From Achromobacter xylosoxidans (GTDB lineage: Bacteria; Pseudomonadota; Gammaproteobacteria; Burkholderiales; Burkholderiaceae_B), in contig NZ_MTLG01000085.1 of assembly GCF_002192695.1 (NCBI RefSeq), positions 1 through 64,000 of the forward strand: a DNA stretch of 64,000 nt, written 5' to 3'. The notes below the pieces were generated by a model, which worked only from the letters and a program-made list of their open reading frames with translations, ran no database searches and had not been told where the DNA came from. Every line of letters begins with the position of its first letter. Position 1 is the stretch's first letter. Both the position numbers and the translations under genes were made by a program. Below, in pieces: positions 35,789 through 42,945 of this stretch.

Positions 35789-36760
35789 CTATTCGACCTT
35801 GCCGATCCGGTTGACCGCGACTTCCAGCGAGGCCGAGTCCTTCTTCCAGTACTCGTCGAAGGCCGGCGCGTCCAGGTATTGCACGGGACTGCCGGTGCCG
35901 GCGATGCGGGCCTGGAGCTCGGGGTTGTTGGCGATTTCCTTGACCGCCTGGCGCAGCTTTTCGACGACCGCTGGCGGCGTGCCGGCCAGGGCGAATACGC
36001 CCGACCACTGCACGAAGCTGATGTCATAGCCCTGCGACTTGAAGGACGGCACGTCCGGCAGGCTGTCGAGCTTGCCGTCGCCCCAATGCGCCAGCGCCTT
36101 GACGCGCCCCGCCTGGATCAGCTGCATGACGCTGGACGGGCCGGTGGCCAGGGCATCGACCTGGCCGCCCACCAGCGCCTGCACCGCGGGGCCGGCGCCG
36201 GTGAAGGCCACGTGCATCATTTTGATGCCGGCCGCGTTCTGCAGCATTTCCATCGGCACGTGCATGGTGCCGTAGATGCCGGAAGAGCCGTAACTGAACT
36301 TGCCGGACTGCTTCTTCGCCGCGTCGACGAATTCCTGCAGCGTCTTGTACGGCGCGTCCGCGCGCACCACCAGCACCGTGGGATCGGCGGTGATGCGCGC
36401 GATGGGCACGAACTGGTCCAGCTGATAGGCCGGCTTGCGTTCCAGCAGGCGGTCGGCCGCGGGCAGGATGGAAATCGACGACAGGCTCATCAGCAGCGTG
36501 TAGCCGTCGGGCTTGGCGCGGCCGGCCTGGCCGATGCCGATGGCGCCGCCCGCGCCGCCCTTGTTTTCGATGACCACGGCCTGGCCGAGCTTGTCGCCCA
36601 TGGCCTGGGCCAGCGGCCGCGCGATGGTGTCGGCGACGCCGCCGGGCGGGAAGGGCACCACCATGGTCACGGGACGTTCAGGGTAGCCGGCAGCCAGCGC
36701 GTTCGCGGCTCCCAGCCACAGCAAGGCGGCCGCGGCCGCCCCGGTGCAACGCAGATTCAT
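35789..36760 (-). CDS. Bug-family periplasmic solute-binding protein (FAH locus)
   Basis: 323 aa. Signal peptide LRCTGAAAAALLWLGAANALA, then YPERPVTMVVPFPPGGVADT, ENKGGAGGAIGIGQAGRAKPDGYTLLM, the Bug signature. Ends convergent with the acyl-CoA ligase (40 bp). 59 bp downstream of the FAH-family gene and probably cotranscribed, under the GntR gene at 37878. Confidence 0.92.
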   Translation of the reverse strand: MNLRCTGAAAAALLWLGAANALAAGYPERPVTMVVPFPPGGVADTIARPLAQAMGDKLGQAVVIENKGGAGGAIGIGQAGRAKPDGYTLLMSLSSISILPAADRLLERKPAYQLDQFVPIARITADPTVLVVRADAPYKTLQEFVDAAKKQSGKFSYGSSGIYGTMHVPMEMLQNAAGIKMMHVAFTGAGPAVQALVGGQVDALATGPSSVMQLIQAGRVKALAHWGDGKLDSLPDVPSFKSQGYDISFVQWSGVFALAGTPPAVVEKLRQAVKEIANNPELQARIAGTGSPVQYLDAPAFDEYWKKDSASLEVAVNRIGKVE

Positions 36761-36819
36761 GTCTCACTCCTTGTGCTTCTTGCTGCCGAGCCGCCCCGTG
36801 TTCATTCCGGGGCTTGTAC

Positions 36820-37689
36820 TCAGACGAAGCGGTTTTCGATATGTCCGATGCCGTCGATTTCCACCCGCACCACGTCGCCGTGCTTGAGGAACCGAGGCGG
36901 GTTCAGGCCCTGGCCCACGCCGGCCGGCGTGCCGGTGGCGATGACGTCGCCCGGATACAGCGTGATGCCGCGCGAGCAGGTTTCGATCAGGGTGGGGATG
37001 TCGAAGATCAGGTCCTCGGTATTGCCGTCCTGGCGCAGTTCGCCGTTGACCCAGCAGCGCACGCGGGTCTTCTGGCCGTCCAGCTCATCGGCCGTCACCA
37101 GCCAGGGGCCCATGGGGCAGAAGGTGTCGAAGGACTTGCCCAGATCCCATTGCTGGTGGCGCATCTGCACGTCGCGCGCGGTGACGTCGTTGACCACCGT
37201 GTAGCCGATCACGTGGCTCATGGCCTCGGCGCGGGAAATGTTGCGGCCGCCCTTGCCGATCACCACCGCCAGTTCGGCTTCGTAGTCGATCTTGTCCGAG
37301 ACGCCCACGGGCAGTTGCACGTCGGCCCAGGGGCCGACCACGGTCTGCGGCACCTTGGTGAACACGATGGGCCAGGATTCGGGATTGGCGTCGTTGTCCT
37401 TGAAAACGGAGTCGCGCAGTTCCTTGGCGTGGGCGTGGTAGTTGCGTCCGACGCAGAACAGGTTGCGCCGCTGCGCCGGCAGGGGCGCTTCATGCTCCAC
37501 CTGGTTCCAGCGGTAGGACGAGCCGGTCTTGCCCGGCAAGGCGCGGCCCTCGGCCAGCCATTCCACGGCGGTCAGCGCGCCGGCGGCTGCGAGTTCGCGC
37601 GGGAAGTCCAAGGCGGTCACGCTGCCGCCGTCGTCGGAAACCAGGCCGATGCGGCGCTCGCCCTGGATTCGGAATACTGCAATCTTCAT
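36820..37689 (-). CDS. Fumarylacetoacetate hydrolase (FAH) family protein
   Basis: 289 aa. C-C bond hydrolase or decarboxylase/isomerase of the FAH superfamily. Begins the core at NLFCVGRNYHAHAKEL (about 91-106); metal-ligand acid motif DYEAELAVVIGKGGRNI near 149-165, GYTVVNDVTARD, and TGTPAGVG near 260. ATG at 37689 with GGGAGC upstream; an earlier in-frame start at 37731 falls in the operator region. Divergent from a GntR/FCD gene, with a Bug gene downstream, suggesting a small imported keto acid or ring-cleavage product as substrate. Confidence 0.92.
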   Translation of the reverse strand: MKIAVFRIQGERRIGLVSDDGGSVTALDFPRELAAAGALTAVEWLAEGRALPGKTGSSYRWNQVEHEAPLPAQRRNLFCVGRNYHAHAKELRDSVFKDNDANPESWPIVFTKVPQTVVGPWADVQLPVGVSDKIDYEAELAVVIGKGGRNISRAEAMSHVIGYTVVNDVTARDVQMRHQQWDLGKSFDTFCPMGPWLVTADELDGQKTRVRCWVNGELRQDGNTEDLIFDIPTLIETCSRGITLYPGDVIATGTPAGVGQGLNPPRFLKHGDVVRVEIDGIGHIENRFV

Positions 37690-37724
37690 GCTTGCTCCCT
37701 GAGCGGTCCGGCCGCCCTTGTTTA

Positions 37725-37846
37725 ATACCAAAAAATACCAATTGGGCAGATATTCAGGCCCAATTTCGGGAGAGGATATACCAAATAAACCAACTTTCCT
37801 AACAGAATTGCTAGGTTTCTTACGGCTTATTGGTCTGTTTTGGTAT
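37725..37846. promoter_or_regulatory. Predicted GntR/FCD operator region
   Basis: Three copies of an ATACCAAA-type box: ATACCAAAAAATACCAATT (37725-37743), ATACCAAATAAACCAA (37778-37793) and, inverted, TTGGTCTGTTTTGGTAT (37830-37846). An inverted repeat AATTGGGC / GCCCAATT (37740-37747 and 37758-37765) lies inside. The gap separates the divergent FAH and GntR genes. Confidence 0.6.
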
Positions 37847-37877
37847 CATCTGGCCGCTAGCCATTCTGGGACAGTCC

Positions 37878-38546
37878 ATGGACAAAGCCTCCGCCTTGCG
37901 CGCGGTCATCATCGAAAATCTGCAATCCGGCGCCTGGCCCGCCGGCCATCGCCTGCCCACGGAACGCGCCTTGAGCGTACAGTTCGGCATCAGCCGCTCG
38001 ACGGTGCGCCGCACCCTGGCCGAATTGAAGGACGAAGGCCTGATCCTGCAACGCGTGGGCAGCGGCACCTACGCCAATCCGCAGACGCCGCTGGCGCAGG
38101 CCGAAGGGCAGCTGCGCGCCGAAGTGCTGTCCACCAGCCCGGCCGAACTGATGGCGGCGCGGCTGGTGCTGGAACCGGCCATCGCGGCGCTGGTGGTGCA
38201 GCATGGCAGCCCGGCCGATTTCGCCGCCATGCAGGATGCCTGTGCAAGGGCCGAGGCCGCCGACAGCTTCGAAGCGTTCGAGATCTGGGACGCCAAATTG
38301 CACGAATTGATGGCCACGGCCACGCACAATCTCTTCATCGAAAAAGTGTTCGCGCTGATGACGGCGGCGCGCTCGCAAGCGACCTGGGGCGCGCTGAAGC
38401 GCAAGAGCCTGACGCCCGAGCGGCGCCAGGCCTATCAGGTGGAGCATCGCGAGATCGTCGACGCGCTGCATGACCGCGACGCCGAACGGGCCATGGAGGC
38501 CGTGCGGCGCCATCTGCTGCACGTCAGGGACAACTTGCTGGGCTAG
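37878..38546 (+). CDS. GntR-family regulator, FCD subgroup
   Basis: 222 aa. N-terminal winged HTH (AGHRLPTERALSVQFGISRSTVRRTLAELKDEGLILQRVGSGTY, about 21-64) and a helical FCD effector domain (ARLVLEPAIAALVVQHG; DAKLHELMATATHNLFIEKVF with metal-type Asp/His; HREIVDALHDRDAERAMEAVRRHL). ATG at 37878 chosen because the earlier in-frame GTG-type start at 37830 falls within an operator box. Probably represses the divergent FAH-Bug genes. Confidence 0.93.
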   Translation: MDKASALRAVIIENLQSGAWPAGHRLPTERALSVQFGISRSTVRRTLAELKDEGLILQRVGSGTYANPQTPLAQAEGQLRAEVLSTSPAELMAARLVLEPAIAALVVQHGSPADFAAMQDACARAEAADSFEAFEIWDAKLHELMATATHNLFIEKVFALMTAARSQATWGALKRKSLTPERRQAYQVEHREIVDALHDRDAERAMEAVRRHLLHVRDNLLG

Positions 38547-38575
38547 CCGCGCCGGCTGGGTGCGGAGCTTGCGGC

Positions 38576-38598
38576 GCGGCCGGGGCAAGGCCGGCCGC
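38576..38598. terminator. GC-rich hairpin between convergent GntR genes
   Basis: Eight-bp stem GCGGCCGG / CCGGCCGC with a 7-nt loop, between two converging genes. No T tract on either side, so termination there is uncertain. Confidence 0.3.
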
Positions 38599-38613
38599 CG
38601 CGGAACAAGCGCC

Positions 38614-39504
38614 TCAGGGCTGCCCGCGCAGCCGGGCCAGTTCGGCGGAAAGTTCGGCCACCAGGGCCTGGGCGCGCGTCAGCGGGTCGTGTCCCTGGGG
38701 CGAGGGTTCGGCCGGCGCATCGGGCGTCTGCAGCCGGGGCTGCACGCTTTCATGGCCCATGCTGACGGCCACGTCGAACACCAGTTGTTCCGCGCGGTGC
38801 CAGGTCGTGAACCACTCCAGGGGGCGGCCATGCTGGTCCATGCCCTGGCCTTGCAGCATCAGCAACGGCGTGCCGGCTTGGGTGCCCAGCAGTTGCGCCA
38901 ACGCCTGGTCGGCAGCGACGGCGCGGATCTGGTTGCGCCCGGCGCCCGGCCGCAGGCGGAAGCGCCGCGTCAGCACGCCGTGCAGGGAGGCGTCGGCGAG
39001 GTCCTCGGCGCGCAGGCCGGGCACGGCGCCCGCGGGCAGCCAGGTGCGCACGTAGGCGAGCGGCGCGTCGGCCACATGGCGCAGGCGCTCCAGCATGAGC
39101 AACTGCGTGGTGCCGAAGAAGGCGGCGACGTCGGCGGGAGGTTCGGCGCGCTCGAAAGCCAGCACGCGGGTCTGCAAGGCCACGCCGGATTGCGCGAACT
39201 GCTCGTACAGGCCGGTGGAGCGCTGCACCAGCCGGCGGTGTTCCTGGGGCGCCGCCACGCTGGCGGGACGCCCGGTTTCGCGCTGGATCAGGCCTTCGGT
39301 GGCCAGGGCCGCCAGCGCCTGGCGCACCACGCTGCGCGCCACGCCGAAGCGCTCGCACAGCGCCGCCTCGCTGGGCAGCACGGCGCCGGCCGCGAGCTTG
39401 TTCGTGCGGATGTATCCGCGCAGCAGGGTCGCCACCTGGGCGTGCAGCGGGATATCGCCGGAGCGGTCAAGTACGGGCAATGCGTCGTGCGTGGCGGGCG
39501 CCAT
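38614..39504 (-). CDS. GntR-family regulator, HutC/UTRA subgroup
   Basis: 296 aa. N-terminal winged HTH (IPLHAQVATLLRGYIRTNKLAAGAVLPSEAALCERFGVARSVVRQALAALATEGLI, about 17-72) and UTRA ligand domain (RVLAFERAEPPADVAAFFG, LLMLERLRHVADAPLAYVRTWLP). C-terminal charged tail. ATG at 39504 with GGAGG nine bases upstream and 5 bp after the pdxA-like stop. Last gene of the permease-kinase-dehydrogenase operon and its likely regulator, acting at the palindrome 42891-42919. Confidence 0.92.
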   Translation of the reverse strand: MAPATHDALPVLDRSGDIPLHAQVATLLRGYIRTNKLAAGAVLPSEAALCERFGVARSVVRQALAALATEGLIQRETGRPASVAAPQEHRRLVQRSTGLYEQFAQSGVALQTRVLAFERAEPPADVAAFFGTTQLLMLERLRHVADAPLAYVRTWLPAGAVPGLRAEDLADASLHGVLTRRFRLRPGAGRNQIRAVAADQALAQLLGTQAGTPLLMLQGQGMDQHGRPLEWFTTWHRAEQLVFDVAVSMGHESVQPRLQTPDAPAEPSPQGHDPLTRAQALVAELSAELARLRGQP

Positions 39505-39509
39505 GGGAA

Positions 39510-40562
39510 TCAACCTCCGGTTTGTGCCCGCGCAGTTTCCCACACATGCGTCCAGCCCGGCGCCAGATGCGCGGCGCGCTCGGCGGCCAGGATCAGGCTG
39601 TCCTCGCGGGCGATGCCACGGCCGGCGATGTCGAAGGCGGTGCCGTGGTCCACGGACACGCGCACGACCGGCAGGCCCACCGTGATGTTTACGCCGTCGT
39701 CGCCATAGACCGCCTTGAAGGGCGCGTGGCCCTGGTCGTGGTAACAGGCGATCACGAACTTCCACTTGCCGCGCACGGCTTGCGGGAACAGCGCGTCGGC
39801 CGGGATCGGGCCGGCGGCCAGGATGCCCGCGGCATTGGCTTCGGCCACGGCGGGCGCCAGGATGTCGGCGTCTTCGGTGCCGAAGATGCCGTTTTCGCCG
39901 GCATGCGGATTCAGGCCCGACACCGCCACCGGCTGGTCGCCGCGGCCCAGCGCCTTGGCGAACGAGCCGGCCAGGCGCAGCACCGCGCGCATGCGCGCCG
40001 GGGTCAGGTCTTCGATGGCCTGGCGCAGCGATACGTGGGTGGTGGCGTGGAAAATGTAGAGGTCGCCGGCCGATAGCACCAGCGAGAAGGTCTTGACGCC
40101 GAACTCGTGCGCCAGTAGTTCGGTATGGCCGGGCCACTTGTGGCCGGCCGCGTGCATGGCGGCCTTGTTCAGCGGCGCGGTGACGATGCCGTCGACCTCG
40201 CCGGCGCGCGCCAGGGCGCAGGCCGTGGTGACGAAGCGCACCGAGCCGTCGCCCGCGTCCGCGCTGATCTCGCCCAGCTTGACGTGGGCCAGCGACGGGC
40301 CGGCCTGCAGCACTTCGATCGTGCCAGGCGTGTTGGCGCAGTCGGCTGCGCGGTCCAGCTTGCGCACGATGGCGGGGTCGCCGCCCAGGCTGCGCACGGC
40401 GTTGACCATCACGTCGACATCGCCGACCACCAGCAGGCGGGCCTTCTGGCGCAGTTCGTCATGGCCCATCAGCATCTTGGCCGTGATTTCCGGCCCGATG
40501 CCCGCCACGTCGCCCAGGGTTACGGCCAGCAGGGGCAGCTTGCCCGGTTGGGATTGTGTCAT
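39510..40562 (-). CDS. PdxA2-type 4-phospho-threonate (4-hydroxythreonine-4-phosphate-like) dehydrogenase
   Basis: 350 aa, PdxA superfamily NAD-dependent metal dehydrogenase. Motifs: AVTLGDVAGIGPEITAKML at 13-31, GIVTAPLNKAAMHAAGHKWPGHTELLA (about 135-161, substrate phosphate and metal His), ACYHDQGHAPFK (about 271-282) and VSVDHGTAFDIAGRG (about 301-315). Directly downstream of a DUF1537 kinase (ATGA overlap), which by the published DUF1537 work points to the D-threonate route: kinase, then PdxA2 oxidation and decarboxylation to dihydroxyacetone phosphate, rather than pyridoxine synthesis. Substrate stereochemistry is inferred only. Confidence 0.9.
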   Translation of the reverse strand: MTQSQPGKLPLLAVTLGDVAGIGPEITAKMLMGHDELRQKARLLVVGDVDVMVNAVRSLGGDPAIVRKLDRAADCANTPGTIEVLQAGPSLAHVKLGEISADAGDGSVRFVTTACALARAGEVDGIVTAPLNKAAMHAAGHKWPGHTELLAHEFGVKTFSLVLSAGDLYIFHATTHVSLRQAIEDLTPARMRAVLRLAGSFAKALGRGDQPVAVSGLNPHAGENGIFGTEDADILAPAVAEANAAGILAAGPIPADALFPQAVRGKWKFVIACYHDQGHAPFKAVYGDDGVNITVGLPVVRVSVDHGTAFDIAGRGIAREDSLILAAERAAHLAPGWTHVWETARAQTGG

Positions 40563-41776
40563 CGCTTGAATCTCCTGTCGCGGATCGCGCGCACCGCGCG
40601 AACCAGTACATCTTCGGTGCCAAAGCCGCCGGCCTTGGTCACCACGGGCAGGCCGGCGGCCGTGCCTCCGGTCAGCGTGCCCAGGGGCACGCCGCCCATT
40701 ACTTCATCCACCAGCGCAATGCCGCGTGCGCCCAGCGCCACCAGCACGCTGCGCGCGCCGTCGCCGCCGGTGGCGACCACGCCGGCCGCGTTGGCGCTGG
40801 CGATCAATTGCGCGGCCAGGCTGCCCAGGCGCGCGGCGACGGTCTCGGAATCCAGGCCGTCCAGTTGGCCCTCAGGCGCCAGCAGCAGTACCGTACCGGC
40901 CTGCGCGGGGGCTTGCGCGTGCGCCTGCAGCAGCGGCTGGCTCCAGGCCTGCCATGCGGCGTCGTCGGCCAATTGGGCCAGCGAGGGCGTCCAGGTGTCC
41001 GCGCCCGAGGCTTGCAGCGCGGCGGCTTGCGCCCGCGCCGCGCTGTGCTGCGAGGTCACCACCACCACGACCGGCGCGGTCTGGTCGGCACCGGCCCAGA
41101 CCCGGGCCAGCGGCACGGCCAGGCCGCCCGCGCCCACGGGCAGGGCGTGCACGCCAATCAGGCCGATGGCGCGCGCCAGGCGCTCCAGGTCGGCTTCAGT
41201 GGCGGCATCGACCACCACGGTCTTGCCTGCCTGGCGGATGCGTGCCGCCAGCGCTTGCGGCGTGTCGTCTTCCTGCGCCGCGACGTGCGCGCAACCGAGC
41301 AGGGTGGGGATATGGCTTTCGTTCACGGGGGTCACCGGATCGGTGGCCGCCGAGGTCTCGGTGACCGGCTTGCCGTTGACGTAGAGCACGCCTTGTTCGA
41401 CGGTGCGGCCGGTGGCCGGAAAGGCCGGGCAGATCACCGCGATGGTGTCCGGGCCCCAAGCCTCGCGCGCCGCGTCGATCTCGGCCTTGAAGGCGCCGCG
41501 CAAGGTGGAGTCCACTTTCTTGTACAGGCGCGTGACGCCGGCCGCACGCAGGCGCCGCACGTTCTGCCAGACGACTTCGGCCGCGTCGGCGGCCGACAGG
41601 GGGCGGCTGTTGGTCGTGACCGCCAGCACCTCCACGCCCGCGGCGCCCGGACCCGACAGCGCCTCGTCGGCGCCGCCAATGGACAGGTGCGTGCTCCAGC
41701 CGGCGCGCACGAACTGCACCGCCGTGTCGCCGGAACCGGTCAGGTCATCGGCGACGATGGCGATGGCGGGATTCAA
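40559..41776 (-). CDS. DUF1537 four-carbon acid-sugar kinase
   Basis: 405 aa. N-terminal Four-carbon_acid_sugar_kinase N domain starts IVADDLTGSGDTAVQFVRAGW (about 6-26, with the substrate-binding Asp residues) and contains LYKKVDSTLRG; the C-terminal nucleotide-binding domain ends in VVATGGDGARSVLVALG and GGVPLGTLTGGTAAGLPVVTKAGGFG. Phosphorylates D-threonate, D-erythronate or related acids. ATGA overlaps on both sides, with the permease gene upstream and the PdxA-like gene downstream, show one tightly coupled operon. Confidence 0.93.
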   Translation of the reverse strand: MNPAIAIVADDLTGSGDTAVQFVRAGWSTHLSIGGADEALSGPGAAGVEVLAVTTNSRPLSAADAAEVVWQNVRRLRAAGVTRLYKKVDSTLRGAFKAEIDAAREAWGPDTIAVICPAFPATGRTVEQGVLYVNGKPVTETSAATDPVTPVNESHIPTLLGCAHVAAQEDDTPQALAARIRQAGKTVVVDAATEADLERLARAIGLIGVHALPVGAGGLAVPLARVWAGADQTAPVVVVVTSQHSAARAQAAALQASGADTWTPSLAQLADDAAWQAWSQPLLQAHAQAPAQAGTVLLLAPEGQLDGLDSETVAARLGSLAAQLIASANAAGVVATGGDGARSVLVALGARGIALVDEVMGGVPLGTLTGGTAAGLPVVTKAGGFGTEDVLVRAVRAIRDRRFKR

Positions 41777-42798
41777 AGCGCTTCTCCGCGCGCTTCACGC
41801 AGGGCGGGCGCGACCGCGGGATCGGCGTCCTCGGACTTGAGCTCGCCGGCGCGCTTGAGGAAGTACGAGGCCAGCATCGGCGCCAGGATCGAGCTGATCA
41901 GCACGCAGGCGGCGACCTGCGCGGTGGCGGTAGACACATACTGCTGGAAGTTGGGATCGGCCGCCGCCACCACGGCCGGGGTGGCGATGGCGTTGCCGGC
42001 GGTGGTGCCGGCCGCGAAGCCCAGGCCGCTCTTGCCGCCGCGCTTCAGGATGTAGCGATAGCCCAGGTAGACCAGGCCGCCGGTGATGGGGCTGATGATC
42101 AGGCCCAGGATCAGGCCGCTGATGCCGCCGGAAACCACGGCGCCCAGGTTGATGCCAGTGCCCAGCGCGAAGGCGAAGAACGGGATGACGATGTTGGGCA
42201 CGGGCTTGAGCACGTCGCGCCACTTGGGATCCAGGTTGCCGACCACCACGCCCAGCAGGAACGGCACCAGCGCCGCCACCAGGGCGATCATGGGGATATC
42301 GGCCAGGCCCGAGGCGCCCAGGAACAGCAGGCTGAAGAAGGGGCCGTCGTTGACCGCGCTGGCCACATAGGCGCCGCGGTCGCGGGCATCGCCGTACTGG
42401 CCGGTATAGGCCAGCCACAGGCCGCCGTTGCTGTTGTCGAAGGCGGCCAGCATCGCCAGGATGGAGACGCCCAGCACGCCGTCCAGGCCGACGTAGCTGC
42501 CCAGGATGATGATGAGGGTGGCGGGCACCAGGGTCTTCATCAGCAGGATGGTGCCGGCGGTGGCCAGGATGGGGCCGCCGGTGCGCGTGTTGACCTGGGT
42601 GCCGGTGGCGAAGATCAGCAGCGCGATCAGGGGCAGGGCGCTGTTCTTGAACAGCGCCGTGGTGAAGCCGCCGATCGCCAGGGCGTCGGGAGCGAAGGTG
42701 CCGATCAGGGAACCCAGGATCAGCGGCACCAGCATCAATCCACCGGGGATTTTCTGCATCGTGCCAAAAAAGGGCGAGCGGGAAGTTTCGGTCGACAC
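41773..42798 (-). CDS. KdgT-type 2-keto-3-deoxygluconate permease family transporter
   Basis: 341 aa, about ten TM segments, H+ symporter family KdgT. Segments: MQKIPGGLMLVPLILGSLIGTFAPDAL (14-40), LIALLIFATGTQVNTRTGG, NSNGGLWLAYTGQYGD and GFAAGTTAGNAIATPAVVAAADPNF (about 260-284), all typical. In this operon it presumably imports the four-carbon acid sugar for the kinase instead of 2-keto-3-deoxygluconate. First gene of the operon, preceded by the long palindrome at 42891-42919. Confidence 0.93.
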   Translation of the reverse strand: MSTETSRSPFFGTMQKIPGGLMLVPLILGSLIGTFAPDALAIGGFTTALFKNSALPLIALLIFATGTQVNTRTGGPILATAGTILLMKTLVPATLIIILGSYVGLDGVLGVSILAMLAAFDNSNGGLWLAYTGQYGDARDRGAYVASAVNDGPFFSLLFLGASGLADIPMIALVAALVPFLLGVVVGNLDPKWRDVLKPVPNIVIPFFAFALGTGINLGAVVSGGISGLILGLIISPITGGLVYLGYRYILKRGGKSGLGFAAGTTAGNAIATPAVVAAADPNFQQYVSTATAQVAACVLISSILAPMLASYFLKRAGELKSEDADPAVAPALREARGEAL

Positions 42799-42890
42799 TA
42801 TCGGAGTCTCCAGGACGGTTTTTCTGGGTTGCAGACGTTCGAGCGCGCGTCTGTCAGACGGTTGAACAGGGTTGAAAAACCGTAGTGTAC

Positions 42891-42919
42891 ACCTGTACGT
42901 ACAGCATGTACGTACAGGT
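42891..42919. promoter_or_regulatory. 29-bp perfect palindrome, operator of the kdgT-kinase-pdxA-gntR operon
   Basis: Thirteen-bp arms ACCTGTACGTACA around GCA. Each arm ends in TGTACGTACA, itself a 10-bp palindrome, so two full sites sit 13 bp apart centre to centre. GT-N-AC half-sites are typical of HutC/UTRA GntR proteins. It lies 92 bp upstream of the permease start and just past the end of the TonB receptor gene. Confidence 0.75.
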
Positions 42920-42945
42920 ACCCGGACCCGGAGGCGGTTCCGATT

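Noticed and set aside
40556-42055. 499-aa plus-strand frame across the kinase and permease genes
   Set aside because: Antisense to genes with clear family signatures and 4-bp overlaps.
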